Of a stretch of DNA of 11,170 bases, positions 1-6,359 are shown in pieces (position 1 is the stretch's first letter; each line of letters opens with the position of its first letter). The stretch is from Desulfobulbaceae bacterium (lineage in GTDB: Bacteria; Desulfobacterota; Desulfobulbia; Desulfobulbales; Desulfocapsaceae). The position numbers were made by a program, and so were the translations under genes. The notes beneath the pieces were generated by a model. That model had not been told where the DNA came from. It ran no database searches and saw only the letters and a program-made list of their open reading frames with translations. The stretch spans positions 1 through 11,170 of the forward strand of contig JAIRRG010000230.1 in the NCBI GenBank assembly GCA_031256095.1. The letters are read 5' to 3'.

Positions 1-408
1 TTGCGGGTCGCGGGTGACGCGCAGTCCGTCTTTGACGCCGACAGTCAGGCGGTTGGTGACATGACTGGTGGCATCAAGGCTCACCTGGCCGCCGGTGTAG
101 CTGTAGCTGCTTATTGAACCGTAATATGGGCTGTTGTCACCGCTATAATCACGCCGCTCGAGTGTGCCGTCGACAGTTACTTTCGTCTTCGCGGTCGTGT
201 AAATGCCCTGAATGCCAGGGGAGATTCCCCGGGTGGTGACTGGCACTGCGTTGTGTTCAGTACGAAAGAAGTTCGAATCGTGCTCGACCGACACCTCAAT
301 GTGCGGCGTAATTATAATATGACCTTCGCCTCGGGCGTTCGTGGCCGCCAAAACGGCGGCAAAGACGCTGACCGCAGCGATAGATTGATAAATATCTCTC
401 CTCTCCAT
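1..408 (-). CDS. Outer-membrane beta-barrel protein of a polysaccharide operon, N-terminal part
   Basis: This is the first 136 codons of a gene that continues past the left edge of the window. The ATG at 408 follows a purine-rich GAGGGG Shine-Dalgarno sequence. Residues 1-25 look like a signal peptide: charged start (MERR), an alanine/valine-rich core, and a likely cut after Ala-Thr-Asn-Ala. The mature start has the pattern ITPHIEVSVEHDSNFFRTE, which resembles the 'I-TP-(I/V)-x-(V/L)-x-E-x-D-x-N-(I/F)-F' opening of outer-membrane beta-barrel proteins found in exopolysaccharide clusters. The rest alternates polar and hydrophobic residues with many Ser, Thr, Tyr and Gly, as expected of beta strands. 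It lies 179 bp behind the secreted repeat protein and probably belongs to the same operon as the CpsB-like phosphatase. A role in polysaccharide export or anchoring is inferred from that context; the barrel itself is outside the window. Confidence 0.7.
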   Translation of the reverse strand, partial: MERRDIYQSIAAVSVFAAVLAATNARGEGHIIITPHIEVSVEHDSNFFRTEHNAVPVTTRGISPGIQGIYTTAKTKVTVDGTLERRDYSGDNSPYYGSISSYSYTGGQVSLDATSHVTNRLTVGVKDGLRVTRDPQ

Positions 409-506
409 AACTTTCCCCTCTTTAACTGCTTTCTTCTCTTTGATGACTCCTTCTTTATTTATCCGCAGGTAATGGCGGGCGCAGATGGGCGAAAATCGGC
501 AATTCT

Positions 507-527
507 CTAACCCGTCCAAGGCCGCAT
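507..527 (-). other. Possible six-codon mini-ORF with a strong ribosome binding site
   Basis: Between the repeat protein and the beta-barrel gene, the minus strand has GGAGGGGG (about 534-541), six bases, then ATG at 527 and a stop at 507. The reading frame is only MRPWTG. The Shine-Dalgarno sequence is better than that of the following gene. It could be a leader peptide, the remnant of a lost gene, or chance. The frame is far too short for coding statistics to help. Confidence 0.2.
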
Positions 528-587
528 ATGTATCCCCCTCCGTTTTTTATTGCCGCTACTCGTGCCAATACCACCGGGACTTGTAAT

Positions 588-1151
588 TTAGATGCCGCTG
601 GCCCGGTTCCTGTCGGATCTCAGGAGGGCGTTGCCGTTTGTACCGGGGGTGACATCAACACTCTCATGGATGATCGTGGCTGGCACCAGATTGACCGAGG
701 ACAAGGAAGAGCAGACATCCAGCAGATCTTCCTTCTTTTGGGTCATATACTTTTTGCGTTGGTCATCGCCGCAAACGAGTTTCGCTGCCGCCGCCACGAC
801 ATCCGCCGCCCGGTCAGGATAAAGCTCCGACACCGCCCGCACGATTTCCACCGATTGTTCCGGTTGCGCCTGGGCCAAAGCGCCTGCGATCTCCACCGCT
901 GCCGCCGGATTCTCTTCGGCCACAACCACAGCCACCTCCACCGCCGATTGTGGGGCGGCTTTATCCGCCTCAATTGCTGCCTGCACTGGCGCCATGCCGC
1001 CCCGTACCGCCTCCTGGGCCACCACGGCGGCGTTTTTCCCGGCGGCAATGTCGCTGGCAATATCGGCATTGGCCAATTGCGGCGCGGTTAGCATCAGGCC
1101 GCCCAAGGCCAGGGTCGCAAACATTTTTTTCCAGCTACTTAGGTTCGTCAT
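588..1151 (-). CDS. Secreted alanine-rich helical-repeat protein of unknown function
   Basis: The 187-residue protein starts at an ATG preceded by GGAGGAA at good spacing. Residues 1-29 form a clear signal peptide with a cut after Ala-Asn-Ala, so the protein is exported to the periplasm or beyond. Residues about 53-127 consist of roughly five units of 13-16 residues with the pattern (S/A)-V-E-(I/V)-x-x-A-x-(A/S)-x-x-x-P-x-x, consistent with short amphipathic helices capped by proline. Two cysteines (127 and 147) flank a charged stretch and could form a disulfide in the oxidising periplasm. The C-terminal 35 residues are polar and probably disordered. The gene starts 27 bp after the CpsB-like phosphatase stops, so the two are almost surely co-transcribed. 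I recognise no enzymatic domain. A structural or assembly role in polysaccharide export is inferred from position only. Confidence 0.8.
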   Translation of the reverse strand: MTNLSSWKKMFATLALGGLMLTAPQLANADIASDIAAGKNAAVVAQEAVRGGMAPVQAAIEADKAAPQSAVEVAVVVAEENPAAAVEIAGALAQAQPEQSVEIVRAVSELYPDRAADVVAAAAKLVCGDDQRKKYMTQKKEDLLDVCSSLSSVNLVPATIIHESVDVTPGTNGNALLRSDRNRASGI

Positions 1152-1178
1152 GGCGCTTCCTCCGTTGTTTTCACCCCT

Positions 1179-1898
1179 TCAGCAGACTAACCGGCATGTC
1201 TCACCAGCCAACAGTGCGTTGGGATTGTGCTGTAACAGGTTGTCCGCCATTTCTTGTCCGCAGAGTTTTTTTATCCGTTTGCTTGCCTTTTTCAAGCTGA
1301 CCGAACGCCCCGGATGCAAATCGCTTGCCACATATTCGACCATCCGCCGCCGCAACAGCGATTCGGCGAAATCCCGCACTGCTAGGCCAAATTGGCCATC
1401 GAGACTGGAGGCGGTGAGCTGAAAGCGCGCCCCGGCGTAGCGCAACGTTTCCACCAGTTTCGGATCACGCATCAGAGCTGGGTTGCGTTCTGGATGGGCG
1501 ATGACAACAACCGTCCCCATTGCCGACCATTCTTCGAGCAGCCGACGTCCCCTTTCGGCGGGAAAATGTGGTGGCAATTCAAGTAGCAACGCCTGGACGC
1601 CGCCCAGACTCGGTAAGGCTCCCCGCCGCCAGAGAGCAAGGGTGTCACCGTTCATGGCGATCTCACCGCCCGGCAAAAGCCGCAACGGCAAGCCGTGATC
1701 GGCGAAGAGTTCCTGGCAATGCCCGACTTTGCCTTGAATTGTTGCTGCGTCACAAGTATAGACACCGTTGACATGCGGAGTCGCCACCACCGTATCGACG
1801 CCTTCGGCCAGTAATTCTTCGGCCATTTTCAGCGTCCCGGCGTCGTCCGCCGCCCCATCGTCGAGGCCAGGCAGGATATGGCAGTGCAGGTCAACCAT
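1179..1898 (-). CDS. CpsB/CapC/YwqE-type tyrosine-protein phosphatase (PHP domain)
   Basis: This is a 239-residue metal-dependent phosphatase of the PHP superfamily. In this family the enzyme removes phosphate from the tyrosine-rich tail of the BY-kinase that controls polysaccharide chain length. Visible metal-ligand motifs are DLHCHILPGLDDGA (residues 3-16), ATPH (39-42), GGE (77-79), AHPER (134-138) and SDLH (192-195), in the usual order and spacing, and the length is normal. I chose the ATG at 1898 because it gives the typical MVDLHCH start and follows GAGG with a 5-base spacer. A TTG at 1934 would add twelve residues but has no ribosome binding site. It is the first gene of a minus-strand operon with a secreted protein and a beta-barrel protein. 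The cognate kinase is not in the window. Confidence 0.92.
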   Translation of the reverse strand: MVDLHCHILPGLDDGAADDAGTLKMAEELLAEGVDTVVATPHVNGVYTCDAATIQGKVGHCQELFADHGLPLRLLPGGEIAMNGDTLALWRRGALPSLGGVQALLLELPPHFPAERGRRLLEEWSAMGTVVVIAHPERNPALMRDPKLVETLRYAGARFQLTASSLDGQFGLAVRDFAESLLRRRMVEYVASDLHPGRSVSLKKASKRIKKLCGQEMADNLLQHNPNALLAGETCRLVC

Positions 1899-1975
1899 TT
1901 TTGCCTCATTGAAAACCGTTGCCGGTTGCCGCAACTAGACAGACAATCAACACGCCGCCGAGTACCACAAATGAC

Positions 1976-1986
1976 ACATTACCGCG
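1976..1986 (-). promoter_or_regulatory. ops-like element in the polysaccharide operon leader (tentative)
   Basis: The minus strand reads CGCGGTAATGT, which matches 8 of 11 positions of the ops element GGCGGTAGCGT that recruits RfaH-type NusG paralogs to long surface-polysaccharide operons. It lies inside the transcribed leader, about 70 nt after the predicted start. The functionally important G at position 8 is replaced by A, so this is only a weak candidate. Confidence 0.2.
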
Positions 1987-2059
1987 TCAGGCTGCTATCC
2001 GATTAAGAAACGTGCCACATTTTGCGACCGCGACTTTTGCTTACTGATTCTTTGCAGAA

Positions 2060-2088
2060 TTTTTACAAATTCTTTACATTCGTGTCAA
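2060..2088 (-). promoter_or_regulatory. Promoter of the polysaccharide operon
   Basis: On the minus strand a perfect -35 TTGACA (2083-2088) is followed after 17 bases by TAAAAA (2060-2065), a 4/6 match to the -10 consensus, in an AT-rich setting. Transcription should begin near 2053 and give a leader of about 155 nt before the phosphatase start at 1898. No other equally good promoter was seen upstream of this operon. Confidence 0.6.
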
Positions 2089-2380
2089 TTGTTTTTATTT
2101 CCTCATCCCCTTACATCCTCGTTTTTTCTCGCTTCGGCTTCCTTTTTGCTGTCCACGACACGAACCGTCGTTTTTTAAGCGAATTGCCCAAGGTCGTGTT
2201 GGTCATTATCCAACCGCAATCGGGCGTTGTCTTGGTAAGAATCTATTTTGCTGGTAATGGTCGTTGCTGCCAAATTGCTGGGAACTTACTGGTTGTTGCG
2301 GCGCGTGCCACTGCGATTGACCGCTGTCATCACCGGCGGGAGGCGAAGACAGATGGAGGACGGGCTTGATTTTAATGGAC
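2089..2380. other. Intergenic stretch without a recognisable gene
   Basis: This region separates the divergent polysaccharide promoter from the tRNA promoter. Its left part is T-rich on the plus strand. Open frames here lack ribosome binding sites and read like random sequence. The only local structure is a weak 5-bp hairpin followed by a run of T (2155-2176, plus strand), with no transcript that it would obviously end. Confidence 0.5.
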
Positions 2381-2408
2381 TTGATTTTTCCTGCGGGATT
2401 GCTATGGT
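2381..2408 (+). promoter_or_regulatory. Promoter of the tRNA-Thr gene
   Basis: TTGATT (2381-2386) and TATGGT (2403-2408) are 16 bases apart, and the -10 carries an upstream TG (TGCTATGGT), making it an extended -10. The expected start lies a few bases before the mature tRNA 5' end at 2421, as is usual for single tRNA genes. Confidence 0.55.
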
Positions 2409-2420
2409 ATTACAGTTTTG

Positions 2421-2496
2421 GCCAGCATAGCTCAGACGGTAGAGCGGCGCTCTCGTAAAGCGCAGGCCAACGGTTCGATTCCGTTTGCTGGCTCCA
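2421..2496 (+). tRNA. tRNA-Thr(CGU)
   Basis: The 76-nt sequence folds into a full cloverleaf. The acceptor stem GCCAGCA/TGCTGGC is perfect, the D arm is GCTC/GAGC, the anticodon stem is GCGCT/AGCGC, and the T arm is AACGG/CCGTT with loop TTCGATT. The anticodon loop CTCGTAA places CGT at positions 34-36, which reads the threonine codon ACG. The discriminator is T and the 3' CCA is encoded. No partial copy of its 3' end, as left by tRNA-targeting integrative elements, occurs elsewhere in the window. Confidence 0.97.
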
Positions 2497-2503
2497 GTTT
2501 ACG

Positions 2504-2536
2504 AACCCCGCCTCCGTTGCCGGCCGGCGGGGTTTT
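2504..2536 (+). terminator. Intrinsic terminator after tRNA-Thr
   Basis: A 9-bp GC-rich stem, AACCCCGCC (2504-2512) with GGCGGGGTT (2526-2534), encloses a 13-nt loop and runs into TTTT at 2533-2536. It begins eight bases after the tRNA CCA end, so it should end the tRNA transcript and insulate the helicase gene. Confidence 0.8.
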
Positions 2537-2569
2537 CCTTGCGCTGTCATAGCCTATTTTCCCCCTGGC

Positions 2570-2595
2570 CATGGGCCGGGAAACCCGGCGCCATG
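2570..2595 (+). promoter_or_regulatory. Strong hairpin in the upstream region of the helicase gene
   Basis: CATGG plus GCCGGG (2570-2580) pair with CCCGGC (2584-2589) and CCATG (2591-2595) around an AAA triloop, giving 11 base pairs with one bulged G. No T run follows on either strand, so it is not a classical terminator. It sits about 80 bases before the helicase start and could be a leader structure if transcription starts upstream. I could not identify the promoter of the gene. Confidence 0.5.
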
Positions 2596-2674
2596 CGCCT
2601 TGAACATTTCGCGCTCCCAGCGTGGACCGCGATTATTCTTTTTGCTAGTGGCCGATCGCCACTTTCCGTGAGTT

Positions 2675-4540
2675 ATGCAACAAACAGACAATGACTTTTC
2701 CGCCGCGCCGTCCTTTGCTGATTGCGCTTTTTCAGAACCTCTGACCAAGGCCATTGCCGACGCCGGTTACGAAGCGCCGACTCCCGTACAGACGGCGATC
2801 ATGCCGCATCTTCTGACCGGCCGCGACGTCATTGGCCAAGCTCAGACCGGTACTGGCAAAACGGCGGCTTTTGCCCTGCCGCTCTTGGAACGCCTGGATT
2901 ACGGCGGTCGTGTGCCACCGCAAGCTCTGGTTCTGGCCCCGACCCGCGAACTGGCCTTGCAGGTGGCCGAATCCTTCCGTCTGTATGGCAAGTACCTGCC
3001 GCGTCTGCAGGTGGCGGCAATCTTCGGCGGGCAGGAATATGCTGGACAATTTCGTCAGCTCAGCCAGGGCGCTCAGGTCGTCGTCGGCACGCCCGGGCGG
3101 ATCATGGATCATATCCGCCATGGCAGCCTTGATCTGTCGGCCCTGCGCTGCTTGGTGCTCGATGAAGGCGACGAGATGTTGCGGATGGGTTTTATCGGCG
3201 ATGTCGAGTGGATACTCGAACAGACACCTGACGGACGCCAGATCGCCCTCTTTTCCGCGACCATGCCCGCCGATATCCGCGCCATCGCCCAGAAATATCT
3301 GCGTGACCCGGTCGAGGTGACGATCCCAACCAAAACTGTTACCGCCGCCACCATTAACCAGCGATTTCTCATCACATCGAGTCTCGCCCGCAAGTTCGAG
3401 GCATTGACTCGCTTGCTCGAAACCGAAGTGACCGAAGGCGTTCTCGTTTTTGTTCGCACCAAGCTGCAAACGGTGGAATTGGCCGAGCGCTTGCAGACGC
3501 TAGGCTATCTTGCCGCGCCGCTCTCCGGCGACATCGCTCAGAATCAACGTCTGCGTACCGTCGAACAACTAAAGTCCGGGGCGATCAATATCTTGATTGC
3601 CACCGACGTGGCGGCGCGCGGTCTTGATGTCGAGCGCATCAGCCATGTCATCAATTATGACGTGCCTTTTGACAGTGAAGCCTATATCCACCGCATTGGC
3701 CGTACCGGCCGGGCCGGGCGCAGCGGCGAGGCAATTTTATTGCTTAATCCGCGGGAAAGGCAGCAGTTACGGATGATCGAGCGCACCACCCGTCAGAAGG
3801 TTGCAGAGATGGAACTACCGACCGTGGCCGCGGTCAATGCCCGGCGTAAAGAACGTTTTGCCGAGCGAATTAAAGCGGCGCTGGGTGCCGGTTGTGACGC
3901 CTACGCCGCCCTGCTTGGCGAACTCTGCGCCCGCGAAGGTCTCGATACTCTCCAGGTGGCGGCGGCTTTGGCCAAAATTGCCCAGAACGGCCAGGAATTG
4001 CTGCTGCAAGAATCACCTTCGGAAGCCGAGGATCGCCAACGCTCACGCGGGCGTCTGCGTGAACACTTTCGTGAATCCTCGCGTGAGCGCAGTGGCAAAG
4101 GCGGGCGTGCCGCGCTGAGACAGGCGGCTCAGCCCGAAAGCGGTTTTGAGCGCTACCGCATCGAGGCTGGAGAAAACCACGGTGTCCGCCCGGCCAATAT
4201 CGTCGGCGCCATTGCTGGGGAAACGCCCATTTCCAGCCGCTACATTGGTCGTATCAGCATTTTTGCCGACTACAGCCATGTTGATCTGCCGTCGGACATG
4301 CCGCCCCATATCCTGCGCCAGTTGTTCAAAGTGCGGGTCAACGAGCGGATGATGAAGCTCAGCAAGTTGGTCGAGGCGGGAAGCCGTCCGGAATCATACC
4401 CGGGGTCGCCGCGTCCACGCCCGGATAAAGCGCGGGCCAGCCGCCCGCGTTTGTCTGCTGGCCAGGCAGGGGGTGAGCGTCAGATCGCCGCCGGGGATTT
4501 TCGCGGCCAGCGCAAAAACCTGGCCGGGCGGCATCAGTAA
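2675..4540 (+). CDS. deaD: DEAD-box ATP-dependent RNA helicase, DeaD/CsdA type
   Basis: The 621-residue protein, close to E. coli DeaD in length, unwinds RNA duplexes in ribosome assembly, mRNA decay and cold adaptation. All helicase motifs are present in order: Q motif (about 13-39), AQTGTGKT (56-63), PTRELA (89-94), TPGR (139-142), motif II (163-166), SAT (194-196), ATDVAARGLD (309-318) and HRIGRTGRAG (339-348). Residues about 492-566 match the DbpA-like RNA-binding domain of DeaD, including NIVGAIAGE and ISSRYIG. A basic, proline- and arginine-rich tail follows. Motif II reads DEGD instead of DEAD. The ATG at 2675 is the only suitable start, and its ribosome binding site is weak (GTGAG close to the start). 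A strong hairpin lies upstream, and a nuclease gene follows after 51 bp in the same direction. Confidence 0.95.
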   Translation: MQQTDNDFSAAPSFADCAFSEPLTKAIADAGYEAPTPVQTAIMPHLLTGRDVIGQAQTGTGKTAAFALPLLERLDYGGRVPPQALVLAPTRELALQVAESFRLYGKYLPRLQVAAIFGGQEYAGQFRQLSQGAQVVVGTPGRIMDHIRHGSLDLSALRCLVLDEGDEMLRMGFIGDVEWILEQTPDGRQIALFSATMPADIRAIAQKYLRDPVEVTIPTKTVTAATINQRFLITSSLARKFEALTRLLETEVTEGVLVFVRTKLQTVELAERLQTLGYLAAPLSGDIAQNQRLRTVEQLKSGAINILIATDVAARGLDVERISHVINYDVPFDSEAYIHRIGRTGRAGRSGEAILLLNPRERQQLRMIERTTRQKVAEMELPTVAAVNARRKERFAERIKAALGAGCDAYAALLGELCAREGLDTLQVAAALAKIAQNGQELLLQESPSEAEDRQRSRGRLREHFRESSRERSGKGGRAALRQAAQPESGFERYRIEAGENHGVRPANIVGAIAGETPISSRYIGRISIFADYSHVDLPSDMPPHILRQLFKVRVNERMMKLSKLVEAGSRPESYPGSPRPRPDKARASRPRLSAGQAGGERQIAAGDFRGQRKNLAGRHQ

Positions 4541-4591
4541 TGCCCGTGTTTTGATACCTGTGTCTTGAAGTTTGCGTCTTGACGCCCACGC

Positions 4592-5413
4592 ATGTTGAAC
4601 CATACCTTCTGTCATCTCCCCGGTATTGGTCTGGCCAATGAACGGCGTCTGTGGCGGCATGGCCTACTGTCGTGGCATGATTGGTTTGCCTGGCAATCAG
4701 GCAGGCGGCTGCCCATCGCCTTGTCCGCAGCGTGCTGCCGTGACGCTGAAGCGCTTTTGCACCGCTCGCAGCAGGCGTTGGCGGCAGCCGATGCCCAGTT
4801 CTTCGCGGCTCTCCTAAAACCACACGAATGCTGGCGTTTATTTTTTGATTTTCGTCAGCAAGCCGCCTACCTCGACATCGAGACCAGCGGCCTCGGCGAG
4901 GATGCGGAAATTTCCGTCATCACCCTCTATGATGGGATAATGGGGCGGCGCTATGTTAATGGCGACAACCTTAATGATTTCGCGGCCGACGCCTCCCGCT
5001 ACGCGGTGCTGATCAGCTACGGAGGACGCCGCTTCGATGTTCCTTTCCTGGAACGAGCTTTAGCCATCCGCCTGCCTCAGGCCCAGATCGACCTTTGTCT
5101 TGTGCTGCACAGCCTCGGGTATCACGGCGGCCTAAAGAAGATAGAGCGGGCTTTGGGTATTGCCCGAGGCCCATTACAGGGAGTGGATGGTTTGGCGGCG
5201 GTGCATCTGTGGCGGCGCTACCAGGAGTCGGGCGACCGGCGTTTTCTTGAAACACTTTCCGCCTACAACTTCGCCGACACCGTCAATCTGGAGCGGTTGA
5301 TGTTCATCGCCTGTGAAATGAAACTGGCGGCCACGCCATTTGCTGGCCAGTTGACCGCGCCGCCGCCAGCGCCGGATAATCCTTATCAGGTTTATCGACA
5401 ATGTCTGCCATAA
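4592..5413 (+). CDS. RNase H-fold exonuclease-like protein, YprB family
   Basis: The 273-residue protein has the DEDD-type exonuclease layout of the YprB/RNase_H_2 family. YLDIETSGLG (93-102) supplies the first Asp and Glu (D95, E97), GGRRFDVPFLER (144-155) the second Asp (D149), and YNFADTVNLERL (225-236) the last Asp (D229). These acidic residues bind the catalytic metal ions, so activity on DNA or RNA is likely; the real substrate is unknown. Residues 8-30 (LPGIG through the WHDW region) resemble a helix-hairpin-helix nucleic-acid binding element. A stop codon lies four codons upstream of the ATG, so the start is fixed, although no good Shine-Dalgarno sequence precedes it. The gene follows the helicase by 51 bp without a terminator between them, which suggests co-transcription. 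The neighbour beyond it is convergent. Confidence 0.82.
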   Translation: MLNHTFCHLPGIGLANERRLWRHGLLSWHDWFAWQSGRRLPIALSAACCRDAEALLHRSQQALAAADAQFFAALLKPHECWRLFFDFRQQAAYLDIETSGLGEDAEISVITLYDGIMGRRYVNGDNLNDFAADASRYAVLISYGGRRFDVPFLERALAIRLPQAQIDLCLVLHSLGYHGGLKKIERALGIARGPLQGVDGLAAVHLWRRYQESGDRRFLETLSAYNFADTVNLERLMFIACEMKLAATPFAGQLTAPPPAPDNPYQVYRQCLP

Positions 5414-5416
5414 AAT

Positions 5417-5446
5417 AAAAAAAGCCGGTCGTGGCAAACGACCGGC
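5417..5446 (-). terminator. Intrinsic terminator of the NlpC/P60 gene
   Basis: On the minus strand a perfect 9-bp stem, GCCGGTCGT/ACGACCGGC with a 5-nt loop (5424-5446), is followed by seven T residues (5417-5423). It stands 34 bases after the stop codon of the peptidase gene. The same hairpin lies directly behind the nuclease gene on the plus strand but lacks a T run in that direction. Confidence 0.88.
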
Positions 5447-5480
5447 GGGTAGCAGCTGAAAAACAAAAGGTGGGCTAGGC

Positions 5481-6203
5481 TTACAGCAGCCGTGACCCCT
5501 TCCAGAACTTGTTGCGCCAGTAGTCATCGTTCATACTGGAAATACTGACCCCTTGGCTGCTGGAAGCGTGCATAAACTGGCCATGGCCGATGTAGATACC
5601 AACATGGTTGATGCCGCCGTGCCCGCGTTTGAAGAAGACCAGGTCGCCTGGCAGCAGGCTGCCGCGGTTAACTGGAATGCCCTGAGTTGCTTGCTCATGG
5701 GCGGTGCGTGGCAATTTGATGCCATAGAGATCGCGGAAGGTCAGGGCCGCGAAGCCGGAGCAATCAACACCGGCACGCGACGAGCCACCCAAACGATAAC
5801 GGGTACCGCGCCAATCCTGATAATGCTGACGCAGCGCATCAAGACTTACATCATCGGCCAGCACCGTTGATGCCTGGGAAGCGTGGTGTGCCCGCATCTT
5901 GGCAATGCCCTTGTGACCTCTGGATGCGACCTGGAATTTGCCACTTTTTACAGACTTCCTCCCTACCTTATGTCTGGCGTCTGTAGTCTTTCCTGTGGCT
6001 TTATTGCCTGCCGCCTGATTGACCACTTTCTCTTTTCCCTTGCCTTCACCTGGCTCGATGATAATTCTGCTCGCGTTGGTCAGTTTGACCGGGTGCATCT
6101 GGCTGTTTTTTTTCGGGCTGATATGGGCTTGGCTGACCTCCGGCGGCAGAAGCAGCAAGCCGGTAACGAAAAAGGGCAGGGTAAAAGCGAGATATTTTTT
6201 CAT
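5481..6203 (-). CDS. NlpC/P60 peptidoglycan endopeptidase, MepS/Spr-like
   Basis: The 240-residue exported protein cleaves peptide cross-links in peptidoglycan, by family. Residues 1-26 are a signal peptide (MKKYLAF, hydrophobic core, cut after Ser-Gln-Ala) without a lipobox cysteine, so the mature form should be soluble and periplasmic. Residues about 27-118 form a long lysine- and histidine-rich linker, probably disordered. The catalytic domain spans about 120-240, with nucleophile Cys148 in DCSGF, His200 in HVGIYIG and His212 in MHASSSQGV. The Cys-to-His (52) and His-to-His (12) spacings fit Spr/MepS (51 and 12). The domain also shows YRLGG and LLPGDLVFF. The start is fixed by the signal peptide and by an in-frame stop six codons upstream, although the ribosome binding site is poor. 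The gene is monocistronic, with its own terminator. Confidence 0.92.
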   Translation of the reverse strand: MKKYLAFTLPFFVTGLLLLPPEVSQAHISPKKNSQMHPVKLTNASRIIIEPGEGKGKEKVVNQAAGNKATGKTTDARHKVGRKSVKSGKFQVASRGHKGIAKMRAHHASQASTVLADDVSLDALRQHYQDWRGTRYRLGGSSRAGVDCSGFAALTFRDLYGIKLPRTAHEQATQGIPVNRGSLLPGDLVFFKRGHGGINHVGIYIGHGQFMHASSSQGVSISSMNDDYWRNKFWKGSRLL

Positions 6204-6314
6204 GCCTGAAATTTTCAGTTAAAGGAAAAGAAAAAACCGTGAAAAAACGACGCCACCTGGAAAACTCGCCGCAAGCCTTTTCAACAGATTTAACCGCTCT
6301 TGACGATAAATGAT

Positions 6315-6339
6315 GGTTAATGCTATCGAAAAATTAACC
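6315..6339. promoter_or_regulatory. Palindromic operator-like site near the NlpC/P60 promoter
   Basis: GGTTAAT (6315-6321) and ATTAACC (6333-6339) are perfect 7-bp inverted arms separated by 11 bases. The site covers about +5 to +30 of the transcript predicted from the promoter at 6351-6359, a typical place for a repressor site. It could instead form an RNA hairpin. No T run follows it, so it is not a terminator. Confidence 0.45.
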
Positions 6340-6350
6340 TCATTGCAAGC

Positions 6351-6359
6351 ATTATAGCA
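6351..6359 (-). promoter_or_regulatory. Extended -10 promoter of the NlpC/P60 gene
   Basis: The minus strand has a perfect extended -10, TGCTATAAT. The -35 region is weak: a TTGACA occurs (6366-6371), but only nine bases upstream, too close to pair with this -10. The A/T tracts on its upstream side may help. The start near 6344 leaves a leader of about 140 nt. Confidence 0.55.

Noticed and set aside
1899..1934. TTG start that would lengthen the phosphatase by 12 residues
   Set aside because: No Shine-Dalgarno sequence precedes it, whereas the ATG at 1898 has one and gives the family-typical N-terminus.
2155..2176. Five-pair hairpin ACGAC/GTCGT followed by a run of T on the plus strand, terminator-like
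   Set aside because: The stem is short with a 7-base loop, and no plus-strand gene or credible promoter lies before it.
2022..2369. 115-codon plus-strand frame between the polysaccharide operon and the tRNA
   Set aside because: It has no ribosome binding site, overlaps the minus-strand promoter, and its composition reads as translated T-rich intergenic DNA.
2732..3469. 245-codon minus-strand frame opposite the helicase
   Set aside because: Shadow of a gene with all helicase motifs; the translated text has no recognisable domain.
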